The translations under genes and the position numbers were made by a program. Positions 1-7,521 of a stretch of DNA of 9,777 nt are shown in pieces. The stretch is taken from the NCBI GenBank assembly GCA_964389755.1, contig CAYMEW010000059.1:1-9777 (forward strand). Reading direction: 5' to 3'. How positions within the stretch are numbered: the stretch's first letter is position 1; every line of letters starts with the position of its first letter. The notes below the pieces were generated by a model. That model did not search any database. It was not told where the DNA came from and saw only the letters and a program-made list of their open reading frames with translations. This DNA is from JBBSUQ01 sp964389755 (GTDB taxonomy: Bacteria; Bacteroidota; Bacteroidia; Flavobacteriales_D; Crocinitomicaceae).

Positions 1-396
1 GGAAAGTTTGGTAAAATGTTCCGGAACAAATGCCTGTTGGGTGGCTGCTGCAACGCAGCGCTAGCACTTTTTGCTACTTTTTGCTGCAATGGGAAAAAGT
101 AGGATGCAATAAACTATATTTTAGTAAAAACCGTTCTTCGATGCCTACCTACACCACGCAAAAACTCTTTATATAACAAAACCTGACGCAATTCCCCCCT
201 CATGATCGGAGGGGAAGAAAAAGCCACGCTTTTGAAGACCAACCGACATCCCAGGGAAAGGGAGGAGATAAGCACCGCCTCCAATACGAAGCAACCGCTT
301 GTATATAAAAGCCAGGCTTATCAAAAACAGCAACTTCCCGAACAGGACAAATTCCATACAACTACCCGCGTAATTCGCAAAAACGGATTTTTTATG
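1..396. other. Non-coding stretch without a convincing gene
   Basis: Nearly 400 bases precede the first supported gene. The reading frames here are short, overlap one another on both strands, and show no recognisable family motif. The left part (about 44-110) is rich in short repeated pieces, including CTTTTTGCT-like direct repeats and an inverted repeat at 74-102. The right part is purine-rich with scattered C runs. I see no tRNA, rRNA or riboswitch fold that I can name. The 3' end of an upstream gene may lie just left of the window, but nothing here proves it. Confidence 0.6.
74..102. repeat. Imperfectly explained inverted repeat
   Basis: CTACTTTTT (74-82) is the exact reverse complement of AAAAAGTAG (94-102), with an 11-nt loop between them. 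The left arm is also part of a direct repeat, since CACTTTTTGC (65-74) is followed by TACTTTTTGC (75-84). The stem is AT-rich and is not followed by a T tract on either strand, so it is a poor intrinsic terminator. Its role is unknown, and it may be a remnant of a dispersed intergenic repeat. Confidence 0.35.
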
Positions 397-404
397 TATC
401 TTCG
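374..404 (+). promoter_or_regulatory. Probable Bacteroidota-type promoter for the T9SS protein
   Basis: TATCTTCG at 397-404 matches the Bacteroidota -7 consensus TAnnTTTG at all but one position. TTCG at 374-377, 19 nt upstream, is an imperfect -33 (TTTG-like) element. Transcription would begin near 410, giving a leader of under 20 nt before the ATG at 428. The spacing fits. The -33 match is weak, so the call rests mainly on the -7 element and its position. Confidence 0.45.
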
Positions 405-427
405 ATCTGATATACAAGAGATTACTT

Positions 428-2161
428 ATGAAAAGAACACTACAAACACTTTGCAGCGCAGGACTCCTGCTCCTTTTTGCAGTTCCATGCGAATCACAAA
501 CTTTCAATCCCGTAACGGTTAACGGTTTTAACACGGATGTGGTCGCCGAGAACTCCCCGGCAATAAATTTTACCGACGATATCCTGGATGGCAGCAACTA
601 CGTTCTCTACTCGGTCGATTACGGAAACATCTATAGCACGGGTACGGGTTTGCCCAACAACGGAGCCGTTATGAACGGATCGCGCTCCTACCAGCTCGCC
701 GGCTATGATCAGCCCAATTGTATGAAACTGCATTCCTCAACTGCGCTCACCGATTCGTTCGAACTCGTTACGCCCGCTTCCTATGCATCGGTCAGCCTGC
801 TCGCTTTTGCCACCGAAGGCAGTGGTTCGGTCAATGTCACGCTGAAGTTTACGGACGGTTCAACCATTACGTCAAACGGCCTGCCCGTAAGCGACTGGTT
901 CTTTAATTCGAACCCCGTGATCAGCGGTTTCGACCGCACGGGAAGAACCACCGACAGCCCGGATTACCAGTTCAGCGAACCGCGCATGTACCCGATCGAT
1001 ATCGCCGTTCCCTGCGCTGATCAGTCTAAGCAACTTCAGCGTATCATCATTACCAGTACGGCACCGTCAAATGTGCGCGTGTGCATTTTTGCCGTCTCTG
1101 CCACCGAAGTCATCAATGTTAGCGTTACCAACTTCCAGGACGCTACCTGCAACGGCGCCGATAACGGTCAGGCTACGGCACTTGCCATCGGAGGAGTCGG
1201 TTCCTACAACTACCTGTGGTCTACCGCACCGGCACAAAACGGCGCCACCGTCTTCGGACTTGCGCCCGGCTCTTACACGGTAACAGCCACCGATGCAGAC
1301 GGATGTTCAGCCACAAGCAACAGCTTCACGATCTCCGAGCCGGCAGTGATCACCGGAAGTCAATCCGTCACGATCTGCGAGGGAAGCGAACTCGTCGTTG
1401 GAAATCACACGTATACCCTCGCCGGAACATACACCGATACGCTGCACACACCCCTCGGTTGCGACAGTATTCTCACAACGGACCTCAGCCTTATCCCCTC
1501 GCCTTCTGTAAACGCAGGAACGGACCTGCTCATTTGCAGCGGTGAAACGATAAATCTTTCTGGCAGCGGTGCGCAAAGCTATACCTGGAACAACGGTATT
1601 TCGGATGGAACGGACTTTATACCCACCGCTTCGGACACGTTTATTGTAACCGGAACGGCTGCAAACGGCTGTACCGATATCGATTCGGTGATTGTAACCG
1701 TAACGAGCGTGGATGCACAGATCAGCGTTTCGGGCATTACACTCACCGCCAGTCCGGTGGATGCAAATTACATCTGGATCTCCTGTGCCGATGGTCAGGC
1801 GCTTTCCGCGAGCGGAGATACCTTCACTCCCACCGAAAACGGAGATTACGCAGTTGTGGTAACGGATATCTTTTCAGGATGCAGTGATACTTCGGCCTGT
1901 GTTTCGGTAAGTACCGTCGGGCTGGAAGCGCTGTATACCGAATCGGTGACGATTTACCCGAATCCCGCGCAGGCACTCATTCATTTTTCGGGCCTCAGTG
2001 GAAACGAAACGATCCGTTTCAGCGACATGACAGGAAAATCCCTCGAAATTAGCGTAAACAATGCTTCGGCCGACATCAGCACACTGGATGCGGGAGTGTA
2101 CTTCGTATCGGTACGTTCCGCTTCAGGACGTGAAACCATCATTCGACTCGTGAAAGACTAA
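428..2161 (+). CDS. Secreted/cell-surface protein with SprB-type repeat and T9SS type A sorting domain
   Basis: This 577-residue exported protein begins with a Sec signal peptide: basic MKR, a hydrophobic core at about 8-20, and probable cleavage near residues 23-24 before QTF. Residues about 25-225 form a beta-rich domain I cannot name. Residues about 231-304 look like a SprB repeat (CNGADNGQAT, LWSTAP, GLAPGSYTVTATDADGCSA). Residues about 305-355 form a short cysteine-containing module (ICEGSE, GCDSIL). Two Ig/PKD-like modules follow at about 359-427 (AGTDLLICSG, YTWNNG, GCTDIDSV) and 430-496. The C-terminus (about 507-577) has the type A sorting-domain marks: IYPNPA, DMTGK, LDAGVYFV and a final RLVK. 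In this family that domain directs passage through the type IX secretion system, after which it is cleaved and the protein is released or attached to the surface. No catalytic motif is visible, so adhesion or matrix function is only a guess. The ATG at 428 fits the signal peptide and the promoter. Confidence 0.88.
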   Translation: MKRTLQTLCSAGLLLLFAVPCESQTFNPVTVNGFNTDVVAENSPAINFTDDILDGSNYVLYSVDYGNIYSTGTGLPNNGAVMNGSRSYQLAGYDQPNCMKLHSSTALTDSFELVTPASYASVSLLAFATEGSGSVNVTLKFTDGSTITSNGLPVSDWFFNSNPVISGFDRTGRTTDSPDYQFSEPRMYPIDIAVPCADQSKQLQRIIITSTAPSNVRVCIFAVSATEVINVSVTNFQDATCNGADNGQATALAIGGVGSYNYLWSTAPAQNGATVFGLAPGSYTVTATDADGCSATSNSFTISEPAVITGSQSVTICEGSELVVGNHTYTLAGTYTDTLHTPLGCDSILTTDLSLIPSPSVNAGTDLLICSGETINLSGSGAQSYTWNNGISDGTDFIPTASDTFIVTGTAANGCTDIDSVIVTVTSVDAQISVSGITLTASPVDANYIWISCADGQALSASGDTFTPTENGDYAVVVTDIFSGCSDTSACVSVSTVGLEALYTESVTIYPNPAQALIHFSGLSGNETIRFSDMTGKSLEISVNNASADISTLDAGVYFVSVRSASGRETIIRLVKD

Positions 2162-2183
2162 ACATTCAGATGAATAAAGGAAG

Positions 2184-2215
2184 TCCCGCATACTAAACGG
2201 TGTGCGGGATTTTTT
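2184..2215 (+). terminator. Rho-independent terminator after the T9SS protein gene
   Basis: A 10-bp stem (TCCCGCATAC at 2184-2193 with GTGTGCGGGA at 2200-2209, one G-U pair) closes a 6-nt loop and is followed by six T residues (2210-2215). It starts 22 nt after the stop codon at 2161. It lies between convergent genes, 7 nt beyond the end of the ABC-F gene. The minus-strand side has only a broken T tract (CTTCCTTTATT), so it may also stop leftward transcription, but less efficiently. Confidence 0.9.
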
Positions 2216-2222
2216 ATAGACG

Positions 2223-4097
2223 TTAAGCGTACTCCGACAGTTCCAGCCAGCGATCGGTCTTCGACTCCAGGCGTGAAACGACATTCGCCAGTCGTTCACC
2301 CGTTTCCATCAGTTCCTGGTTGCTCAACGAAGAATCGGATAACTTTTCGGTCAGTTCCTGCTTTTCCTGTTCAAGCGTTTCAAGTTCGGACTCGAGGCTT
2401 TCAAATTCCTGTTTTTCTTTGAAACTGAGTTTTTTCTTTTCCTTTTTTTCAGGTTTCGCAGGCTCCGGCTCTGTTTCTTCTTTCTCCTGTTTGCGGGCTG
2501 CACGTTCTTCTTCGCGTGTTTCCAGTTGCTCCTGTTTACGGTAACCACTGTAATTCCCGAGAATGTCCTTCAGTTCACCCGAACCGTCAAAGACAAACAG
2601 GTGATCCACCATCTTATCCATAAAATAACGGTCGTGCGAAACAACGATCAGGCAACCCTGGAAATTCCGGAGGTAATCCTCCAGTACGGCCATTACGAAG
2701 ATATCCAGGTCGTTGGTAGGTTCATCGAGGATCAGGAAGTTCGGATTTTGCATCAAAACGGTCATCAGCTTCAACCGGCGCTTTTCACCACCGCTGAGTT
2801 TATACACGTAGTTGTAATGCATGTCCCGTGGGAAAAGAAACTTTTCAAGGAATTGTGCGGCTGACATCGTTCGCCCCTTCTCCAGGGGAATGAATTCGGC
2901 AATGTCCCGGATCACGTCGATGACCTTCTTGTCGTCGTCCACGCGGATCTGCTCCTGGTTGTAATACCCGAAAACCACCGTATCGCCCACCACGATCTTT
3001 CCTTTGTCCAACGGTTCTTTCCCGAGGATCATATTCAGGAAGGTCGACTTCCCGGTTCCGTTTCGACCAACGATCCCGAGGCGTTCCTGGCGCTTGAAAA
3101 CATAACTGAAATCGTTGATGATCTTTTTGTCACCAAAGGATTTCCCGATGTGATGCAACTCGAGGATCTTCGTCCCGAGGCGTTCCATTTTAACGGGAAT
3201 TTCCACCTCGCTGTCATCAATACGTTGGGATGATACTTTTTTCGTTTCGTGAAAAGCTTCGATGCGGGCCTTTTGCTTCGTTCCGCGCGCTTTGGGCTGA
3301 CGCCTGACCCAGTCCAGTTCTTTACGAAACTGGTTGCGCGCCTTGTCGATGGTCGCCTCCAGCTGATCTTCGCGTTCCGCTTTTTTCTCCAGGAAATAAG
3401 AGAAATTCCCCTTGTATTTGTACAAGGTACGATTATCGAGTTCCAGGATCGTATCGCAGATCACTTCCAGGAAATAACGGTCGTGAGTCACCATCAGGAT
3501 CGTCATATTCGATCGTGAAAGATATTCCTCCAGCCATTCGATCATGTCCAGGTCCAGGTGGTTTGTCGGCTCGTCAAGAATCAAAAAGTCAGGTTCTGCG
3601 ATCAACACCTTGGCCAGTGCCACACGCTTTTGCTGTCCACCGCTCAGGTTTCCGATCAGTTGCTCCGTGTTATCAAGCCTCAGGATCGAAAGTATCTGCC
3701 GGATACGTACCTCGATATCCCAGGCGTTCAGTTCCGTGATGGACTGGAAAGATTGCTCGATCAGGTCTTCGCGGCCACTTTTCATAGCCGAATTATACGC
3801 TTTAACGGCCTGCAATTCGGGCAGATCGTGCGAAAAGACCTCTTCGAGGATCGTGTGCGACGGATCGAGGTTTTCGGACTGCTCCATGAAGGCGATACGA
3901 ATATCGTTCCGGAATACAATGCGCCCGCTGTCTACGGATTCCTGTCCTGTCAAACAACGTAACAGCGTGGTCTTACCGCTCCCGTTTCGGGCAACGATCG
4001 CCACTTTTTGTCCCTGGTCGATGCCAAAGAGCAGGTCTTCGAAAATAATGCGGTCACCAAAACTCTTGGTGATATTCTCAACGGATAAATAGTTCAT
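2223..4097 (-). CDS. uup: ABC-F family ATPase, Uup type
   Basis: This is a soluble 624-residue protein with two ABC ATPase domains and no membrane segments, the layout of ABC-F proteins, which act on the ribosome rather than in transport. Domain 1 has Walker A ARNGSGKTT (36-44), signature LSGGQ (151-155), Walker B LILDEPTNHLD (172-182) and switch His205. A charged linker (about 230-300) contains DWVRRQPKARGTKQKAR, a pattern of the Uup branch. Domain 2 has Walker A GRNGTGKST (344-352), signature LSGGE (434-438), Walker B LILDEPTNDLD (455-465) and His488. A Lys/Glu-rich C-terminal extension (about 520-624) looks like the coiled coil of Uup, which in E. coli binds nucleic acid. Position 36 of the first P-loop is Ala where the consensus has Gly. 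The ATG at 4097 lies 1 nt past the DUF4293 stop, so translation is probably coupled. The exact cellular role (ribosome rescue, biogenesis, or effects on transposon excision as in E. coli) is not shown by the sequence. Confidence 0.93.
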   Translation of the reverse strand: MNYLSVENITKSFGDRIIFEDLLFGIDQGQKVAIVARNGSGKTTLLRCLTGQESVDSGRIVFRNDIRIAFMEQSENLDPSHTILEEVFSHDLPELQAVKAYNSAMKSGREDLIEQSFQSITELNAWDIEVRIRQILSILRLDNTEQLIGNLSGGQQKRVALAKVLIAEPDFLILDEPTNHLDLDMIEWLEEYLSRSNMTILMVTHDRYFLEVICDTILELDNRTLYKYKGNFSYFLEKKAEREDQLEATIDKARNQFRKELDWVRRQPKARGTKQKARIEAFHETKKVSSQRIDDSEVEIPVKMERLGTKILELHHIGKSFGDKKIINDFSYVFKRQERLGIVGRNGTGKSTFLNMILGKEPLDKGKIVVGDTVVFGYYNQEQIRVDDDKKVIDVIRDIAEFIPLEKGRTMSAAQFLEKFLFPRDMHYNYVYKLSGGEKRRLKLMTVLMQNPNFLILDEPTNDLDIFVMAVLEDYLRNFQGCLIVVSHDRYFMDKMVDHLFVFDGSGELKDILGNYSGYRKQEQLETREEERAARKQEKEETEPEPAKPEKKEKKKLSFKEKQEFESLESELETLEQEKQELTEKLSDSSLSNQELMETGERLANVVSRLESKTDRWLELSEYA

Positions 4098-4098
4098 A

Positions 4099-4575
4099 TC
4101 AACGGAGGCGGTTCAGGGAATCAAGCAGTTTTTTATCGCGCTTGATACCGATATTCGCCAAAAAGGTAAAAGGAAAACCGACAGTCAGCAGGATAAACCC
4201 GAGCCCCATTTCACGCGAAGCGTTTTTCAGCCCCAGGAAACTGTCGCCCGCCATGCAAAAGATCAGCGTAGCAATCAGCAATATGAAATACAGGAAAAAG
4301 TTCAGGCGTGCAAGCCGCAGCTGCCGGTTGATGTTCTTATAAGACATGATGGTCATAAAACCGAGCAGGATCAACAGGATCGGGAACAGGTAAAAGGGCA
4401 ACGAACTGAACTGCATCAACTGGTTCGTAGAGGCATCCCGGATCACAATCCCGTAGGACGAAAAATCGTGATAATAGCCTTCACTCAGGAAACTGACGAT
4501 GTTCGTCCCGAATGTTACGGCTGCAAGCAGGGCAATGCTAATGGCGAGGTATAATGTCTGAACGCGCTGGATCAT
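4099..4575 (-). CDS. DUF4293 family four-helix membrane protein
   Basis: This small integral membrane protein has 158 residues from the chosen start. Four hydrophobic segments lie at about 5-25, 60-78, 91-109 and 123-143, and the tail is basic and soluble, ending LDSLNRLR. The N-terminus MIQRVQTLYL and the C-terminal tail match the DUF4293 family of Bacteroidota as I remember it. Its function is unknown. A longer frame opens at 4623. I chose 4575 because MIQRxQT is the family's usual beginning and because a perfect -7 promoter element lies at 4591-4598, so a transcript from it would start downstream of 4623. An A-rich stretch just before the ATG stands in for a Shine-Dalgarno sequence. It is followed after 1 nt by the Uup-type ABC-F gene, so the two are probably co-transcribed, but no functional link is evident. 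Confidence 0.82.
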   Translation of the reverse strand: MIQRVQTLYLAISIALLAAVTFGTNIVSFLSEGYYHDFSSYGIVIRDASTNQLMQFSSLPFYLFPILLILLGFMTIMSYKNINRQLRLARLNFFLYFILLIATLIFCMAGDSFLGLKNASREMGLGFILLTVGFPFTFLANIGIKRDKKLLDSLNRLR

Positions 4576-4590
4576 TTGTTTTTTTTCTGG

Positions 4591-4623
4591 CAAAGATACG
4601 GGTTTTCCCGGGCGCGGGCGCAA
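4591..4623 (-). promoter_or_regulatory. Internal promoter for DUF4293 and the ABC-F gene
   Basis: Read on the minus strand, TATCTTTG (4598 to 4591) is a perfect TAnnTTTG -7 element. A TTG (4623 to 4621) lies 22 nt upstream, within the 17-23 nt spacing described for Bacteroidota -33 elements. It directly abuts the stop codon of the preceding gene (4624-4626). Predicted initiation is around 4585, leaving a leader of about 10 nt before the ATG at 4575. This would let the last two genes be expressed apart from the upstream part of the cluster. Confidence 0.6.
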
Positions 4624-6426
4624 TCAATAAGTAAAGACTTCCAACTCCAGTTTTCGATACGCATCTCCGGGATATTGTCCCCGAACAACCAGCGTATAAC
4701 GATCAAACGCAGAAGTGTCGGCTTTGAAATGGAAAACCGCCTCAACCGGCGTGAACTTATTAAAAATAAGCACATCCGCTCCGGGTAATACACTTTCACT
4801 GCGCACGAGTGAATCATTCTTCCGGTATTCCAGGCCCACCGGAAGTAACGAACGCTCATCGGAGATCCGGGCCTCACCCTTCAGAACCAGGTAGTAATCC
4901 TTCATTTGCTGTAAATTGGCCGGGCCTTCCCAACGAGCAAGGTCAGGAGTACCCGTATACGCGAGTATCGCCGTCGGTTTCGCCCGCTGTTCCCAGCGCT
5001 TTGTTCCGGGATCATAAAAATAACGTTCCACATTATGCGGTTCACCTGCCGGAAGCACGACATCCTCGTGATAAAACACCCATTCGAAGCGAAAATCTTT
5101 CTTCATGAATACTTTCCAGAAACGCGCACGGTTCATTTCACTGTAATGAAGGATTGCATGCGTATACTGGTATTCATACGTGCTGTACATCCAGATACCG
5201 ACAATACAAGCGGCTCCGGTCAGTACTTTTACAGGCCAGCGTACTTCCTGCAACAGGTAGAGCACCGGGAAAATCAACAAAATCAAAAACTCGATGTACG
5301 TTCGCATTCCGAGCGTTCCACCGTAATACCAACACCACCAGGACGCAATGATCCAGGTAAGAACAGCCAGTGTAAACACAATACCCGCAGCCAGGTAGCG
5401 CTTTCGGAAAAACAGGAATACAATACCCGGAAAGAACAGGAATAACACGGGAGCGTATGTAAATAATCCTTTGCGGTAACTGAACAGAACGTCTGCCACT
5501 TTTGGTGCCCACAGGTAATCAAACCCTTCGTCACTGTATCCGTTCAGTACCAAATGACCGTTTACGGCGTAGTGTAATATAATGTGAATACCAATGGGAA
5601 GCAGGAACAAAAGTGCCGCCGGGAAAAGCGCCGACCAGCGGTCTTTGAAACGGGAAAGCGCTTCCCGAAAACCCTGCAGCGCCTCGAAACAAAAGGGAAG
5701 AATAAAGACCACGAGGATGTTTACGGGGCGTAAAATGAAAATCAACCCGAGTAAAAGCGCAAAGAGGAAAAAGTATTTCATGCTTCCGGTCCGGGCCCAT
5801 CGTATCGCAAACCACAGGAACCAGTTGACGGCACAAAATGAATAAACGTGTGAAATGGAAGACTCAATGGCCGTGTAGTATGAAAGGTTTGTTCCGAAAG
5901 TCACTACGATAACCCCGATACCGATGTAAAAATTCCGGAGGCCCCAGGCACGAAGTACTTTTACGAAAGCCACAATTCCCAACAACCAGTAAAATAGTCC
6001 GGCAAGCGAAATGGCCACCTGGTATTCGAAAGAATATCCGTCCGCAGGAACACCGCGGATTTTCTGCACCGCATGAGCCGCAAGGAAAAACGGCATCTGG
6101 AGCAAGGGAGTTCCGGTAAAAAATTTCGAGTACATTCTCCCGTCAGGTTCGCTGTAACTCAACATGGACTGAAAGTGGTAATCCGGGTATTTCTGCGTGA
6201 CCGTATCCTGAAATGACTCGTAATCCGGGTAAATGAACAAACCGGTCAAAAAGTAATAATAGCCGGTACCGTCTGCCGCGATCGGCGTGCGATTATGGGA
6301 ACCGTATTTTCCATTGGTGTAGCCGAAGTACTTATCGCTGTGATGGCCGAGCGTATACAGACAACAAACGATCACCGCTATCAATAGCGCACGATGGTTT
6401 GCGAGGTCTCTTAGTTTCAGCCGCAT
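4624..6426 (-). CDS. Multi-pass membrane protein, GT-C glycosyltransferase-like
   Basis: This is a 600-residue membrane protein of unknown substrate. About ten hydrophobic segments can be seen, roughly at 12-27, 137-157, 166-182, 193-209, 216-247 (probably two), 266-286, 325-341, 346-363, 378-392 and 398-415, followed by a soluble domain at about 430-600. The first loop carries AADGTGYYYFLTGL (50-63), with Asp52 placed where GT-C enzymes often keep an acidic catalytic residue. FSYRKGLFTYAPVLFLF (315-331) and WWCWYYGGTLGMRTYIEF (363-380) recall membrane proteins annotated as GT39-like mannosyltransferases. GT-C enzymes use polyprenyl-phosphate sugars and act on the periplasmic side, so a role in envelope glycan or protein glycosylation is a reasonable inference and no more. 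The ATG at 6426 lies 6 nt after the aroC stop, so it is probably in the same transcript. The soluble C-terminal region is rich in beta-type sequence and I do not recognise it. Confidence 0.72.
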   Translation of the reverse strand: MRLKLRDLANHRALLIAVIVCCLYTLGHHSDKYFGYTNGKYGSHNRTPIAADGTGYYYFLTGLFIYPDYESFQDTVTQKYPDYHFQSMLSYSEPDGRMYSKFFTGTPLLQMPFFLAAHAVQKIRGVPADGYSFEYQVAISLAGLFYWLLGIVAFVKVLRAWGLRNFYIGIGVIVVTFGTNLSYYTAIESSISHVYSFCAVNWFLWFAIRWARTGSMKYFFLFALLLGLIFILRPVNILVVFILPFCFEALQGFREALSRFKDRWSALFPAALLFLLPIGIHIILHYAVNGHLVLNGYSDEGFDYLWAPKVADVLFSYRKGLFTYAPVLFLFFPGIVFLFFRKRYLAAGIVFTLAVLTWIIASWWCWYYGGTLGMRTYIEFLILLIFPVLYLLQEVRWPVKVLTGAACIVGIWMYSTYEYQYTHAILHYSEMNRARFWKVFMKKDFRFEWVFYHEDVVLPAGEPHNVERYFYDPGTKRWEQRAKPTAILAYTGTPDLARWEGPANLQQMKDYYLVLKGEARISDERSLLPVGLEYRKNDSLVRSESVLPGADVLIFNKFTPVEAVFHFKADTSAFDRYTLVVRGQYPGDAYRKLELEVFTY

Positions 6427-6432
6427 ATTTTG

Positions 6433-7521
6433 TTATTCGCTGTGGGCGCTCCGGTTCCGTAACAGCATATCCATCAAAACAAGGGCCGTCATTGCTTCCA
6501 CGATCGGGACGGCACGTGGCACCACGCAGGGATCGTGTCTCCCCTTCCCTTCGGAAACTGCCGGTTTTCCGGTATTATCGACCGTTTCCTGGGCTTTCAC
6601 GATGGTCGCTACCGGTTTGAAGGCCACCCGGAAATCGAGCGGCATACCGTTGGAAATTCCTCCCTGGATCCCGCCGCTGAAATTACTGCGCGTGCTGCCG
6701 TCCGGACTGATCAGGTCGTTGTGCTCCGAGCCGCGCATTTCGATACATCCGAAACCCGAACCGATCTCAAACCCTTTGACGGCATTGATCGACAACATCG
6801 CTTTTCCGAGTTCTGCGTGCAATTTATCAAATACCGGTTCGCCGAGTCCTGCCGGCACGCCCGTCACATAAGCGCGGATCGCACCGCCGATTGTATCCCC
6901 TTCACTGCGTACCCGGCGGATCAGGTCTTCCATTGCTTCGGCCGATTGCGCAGAAAGACAGCGTACCGGGGATCGTTCGATCTGCCCGCGCAGCGTTTCC
7001 GGATTCACGTCCACAGGAATGCTTTGTTGCTCCCGGACCGTGCCCACCTGGTCAACGTAAGCCAGGATGTGAATGCCCGAGGCTTCCAGGAATTGTTTGG
7101 CAAGTGCGCCGGCTACCACACGGCAGGCCGTCTCACGTGCCGATGAACGCCCTCCCCCGCGGTAATCGCGAATGCCGTATTTGTCGTCGTAAACCTTGTC
7201 GGCATGAGACGGACGGTAAATAGCTTTGATGTGCTCGTAATCCCGGGAACGTTGATCTTCGTTCCGGATTACGAATGCAATGGGCGTACCGGTGGTCTTC
7301 CCTTCAAAAATTCCGGATAAGAACTCAACGGTATCGCTCTCTTTGCGCTGTGAAACAAGTGCAGATTGACCCGGTCTGCGTCGGTCCATTTCGCGTTGAA
7401 CCGCGTCCGGATCTATCTCAAAACCCGCCGGGAATCCGTCGATCACGCCACCGATCGCTTTTCCGTGCGATTCGCCAAAGGTCGACAAACGCAGGATCGT
7501 TCCATACACGGAACCAGCCAT
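6433..7521 (-). CDS. aroC: Chorismate synthase
   Basis: This cytoplasmic enzyme of 362 residues, normal for the bacterial family, converts 5-enolpyruvylshikimate-3-phosphate to chorismate, the last step of the shikimate pathway, using reduced FMN. Family motifs run throughout: FGESHGKAIGGVIDGFPAG (15-33) with His19, RRRPGQS (47-53), RPSHADKVY (103-111) with His106, GGGRSSARETACRV (122-135), GFGCIEMRGSEHND (256-269), GGIQGGISNGMPL (283-295) and GRHDPCVVPRAVPIVEAM (327-344). The two histidines correspond to the catalytic pair known in the family. No key residue appears to be missing. The ATG overlaps the stop codon of the upstream mutase gene by one base (TGATG), which suggests translational coupling. 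No other shikimate-pathway gene is present in the window. Confidence 0.97.
   Translation of the reverse strand: MAGSVYGTILRLSTFGESHGKAIGGVIDGFPAGFEIDPDAVQREMDRRRPGQSALVSQRKESDTVEFLSGIFEGKTTGTPIAFVIRNEDQRSRDYEHIKAIYRPSHADKVYDDKYGIRDYRGGGRSSARETACRVVAGALAKQFLEASGIHILAYVDQVGTVREQQSIPVDVNPETLRGQIERSPVRCLSAQSAEAMEDLIRRVRSEGDTIGGAIRAYVTGVPAGLGEPVFDKLHAELGKAMLSINAVKGFEIGSGFGCIEMRGSEHNDLISPDGSTRSNFSGGIQGGISNGMPLDFRVAFKPVATIVKAQETVDNTGKPAVSEGKGRHDPCVVPRAVPIVEAMTALVLMDMLLRNRSAHSE

Noticed and set aside
47..82. GCTGC-AAC-GCAGC hairpin followed by a T run, possible terminator of a gene left of the window
   Set aside because: The stem is only 5 bp and the T run begins several bases after it, so it is too weak to call.
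196..214. CCCCTC/GAGGGG hairpin as a terminator or regulatory fold
   Set aside because: It is a 6-bp stem with no T tract on either strand and no adjacent gene end, so it may be chance in C/G-rich runs.
169..357. Minus-strand open frame of 62 codons (ATG at 357) encoding a peptide with one hydrophobic segment
   Set aside because: No promoter element, family match or composition bias supports it, and it lies in a region where other frames are equally open. Conservation in relatives would be needed to accept it.
202..522. Plus-strand open frame of 106 codons upstream of and overlapping the T9SS gene
   Set aside because: The composition is unlike a natural protein, it overlaps the signal-peptide region of a well-supported gene in another frame, and no family is recognised.
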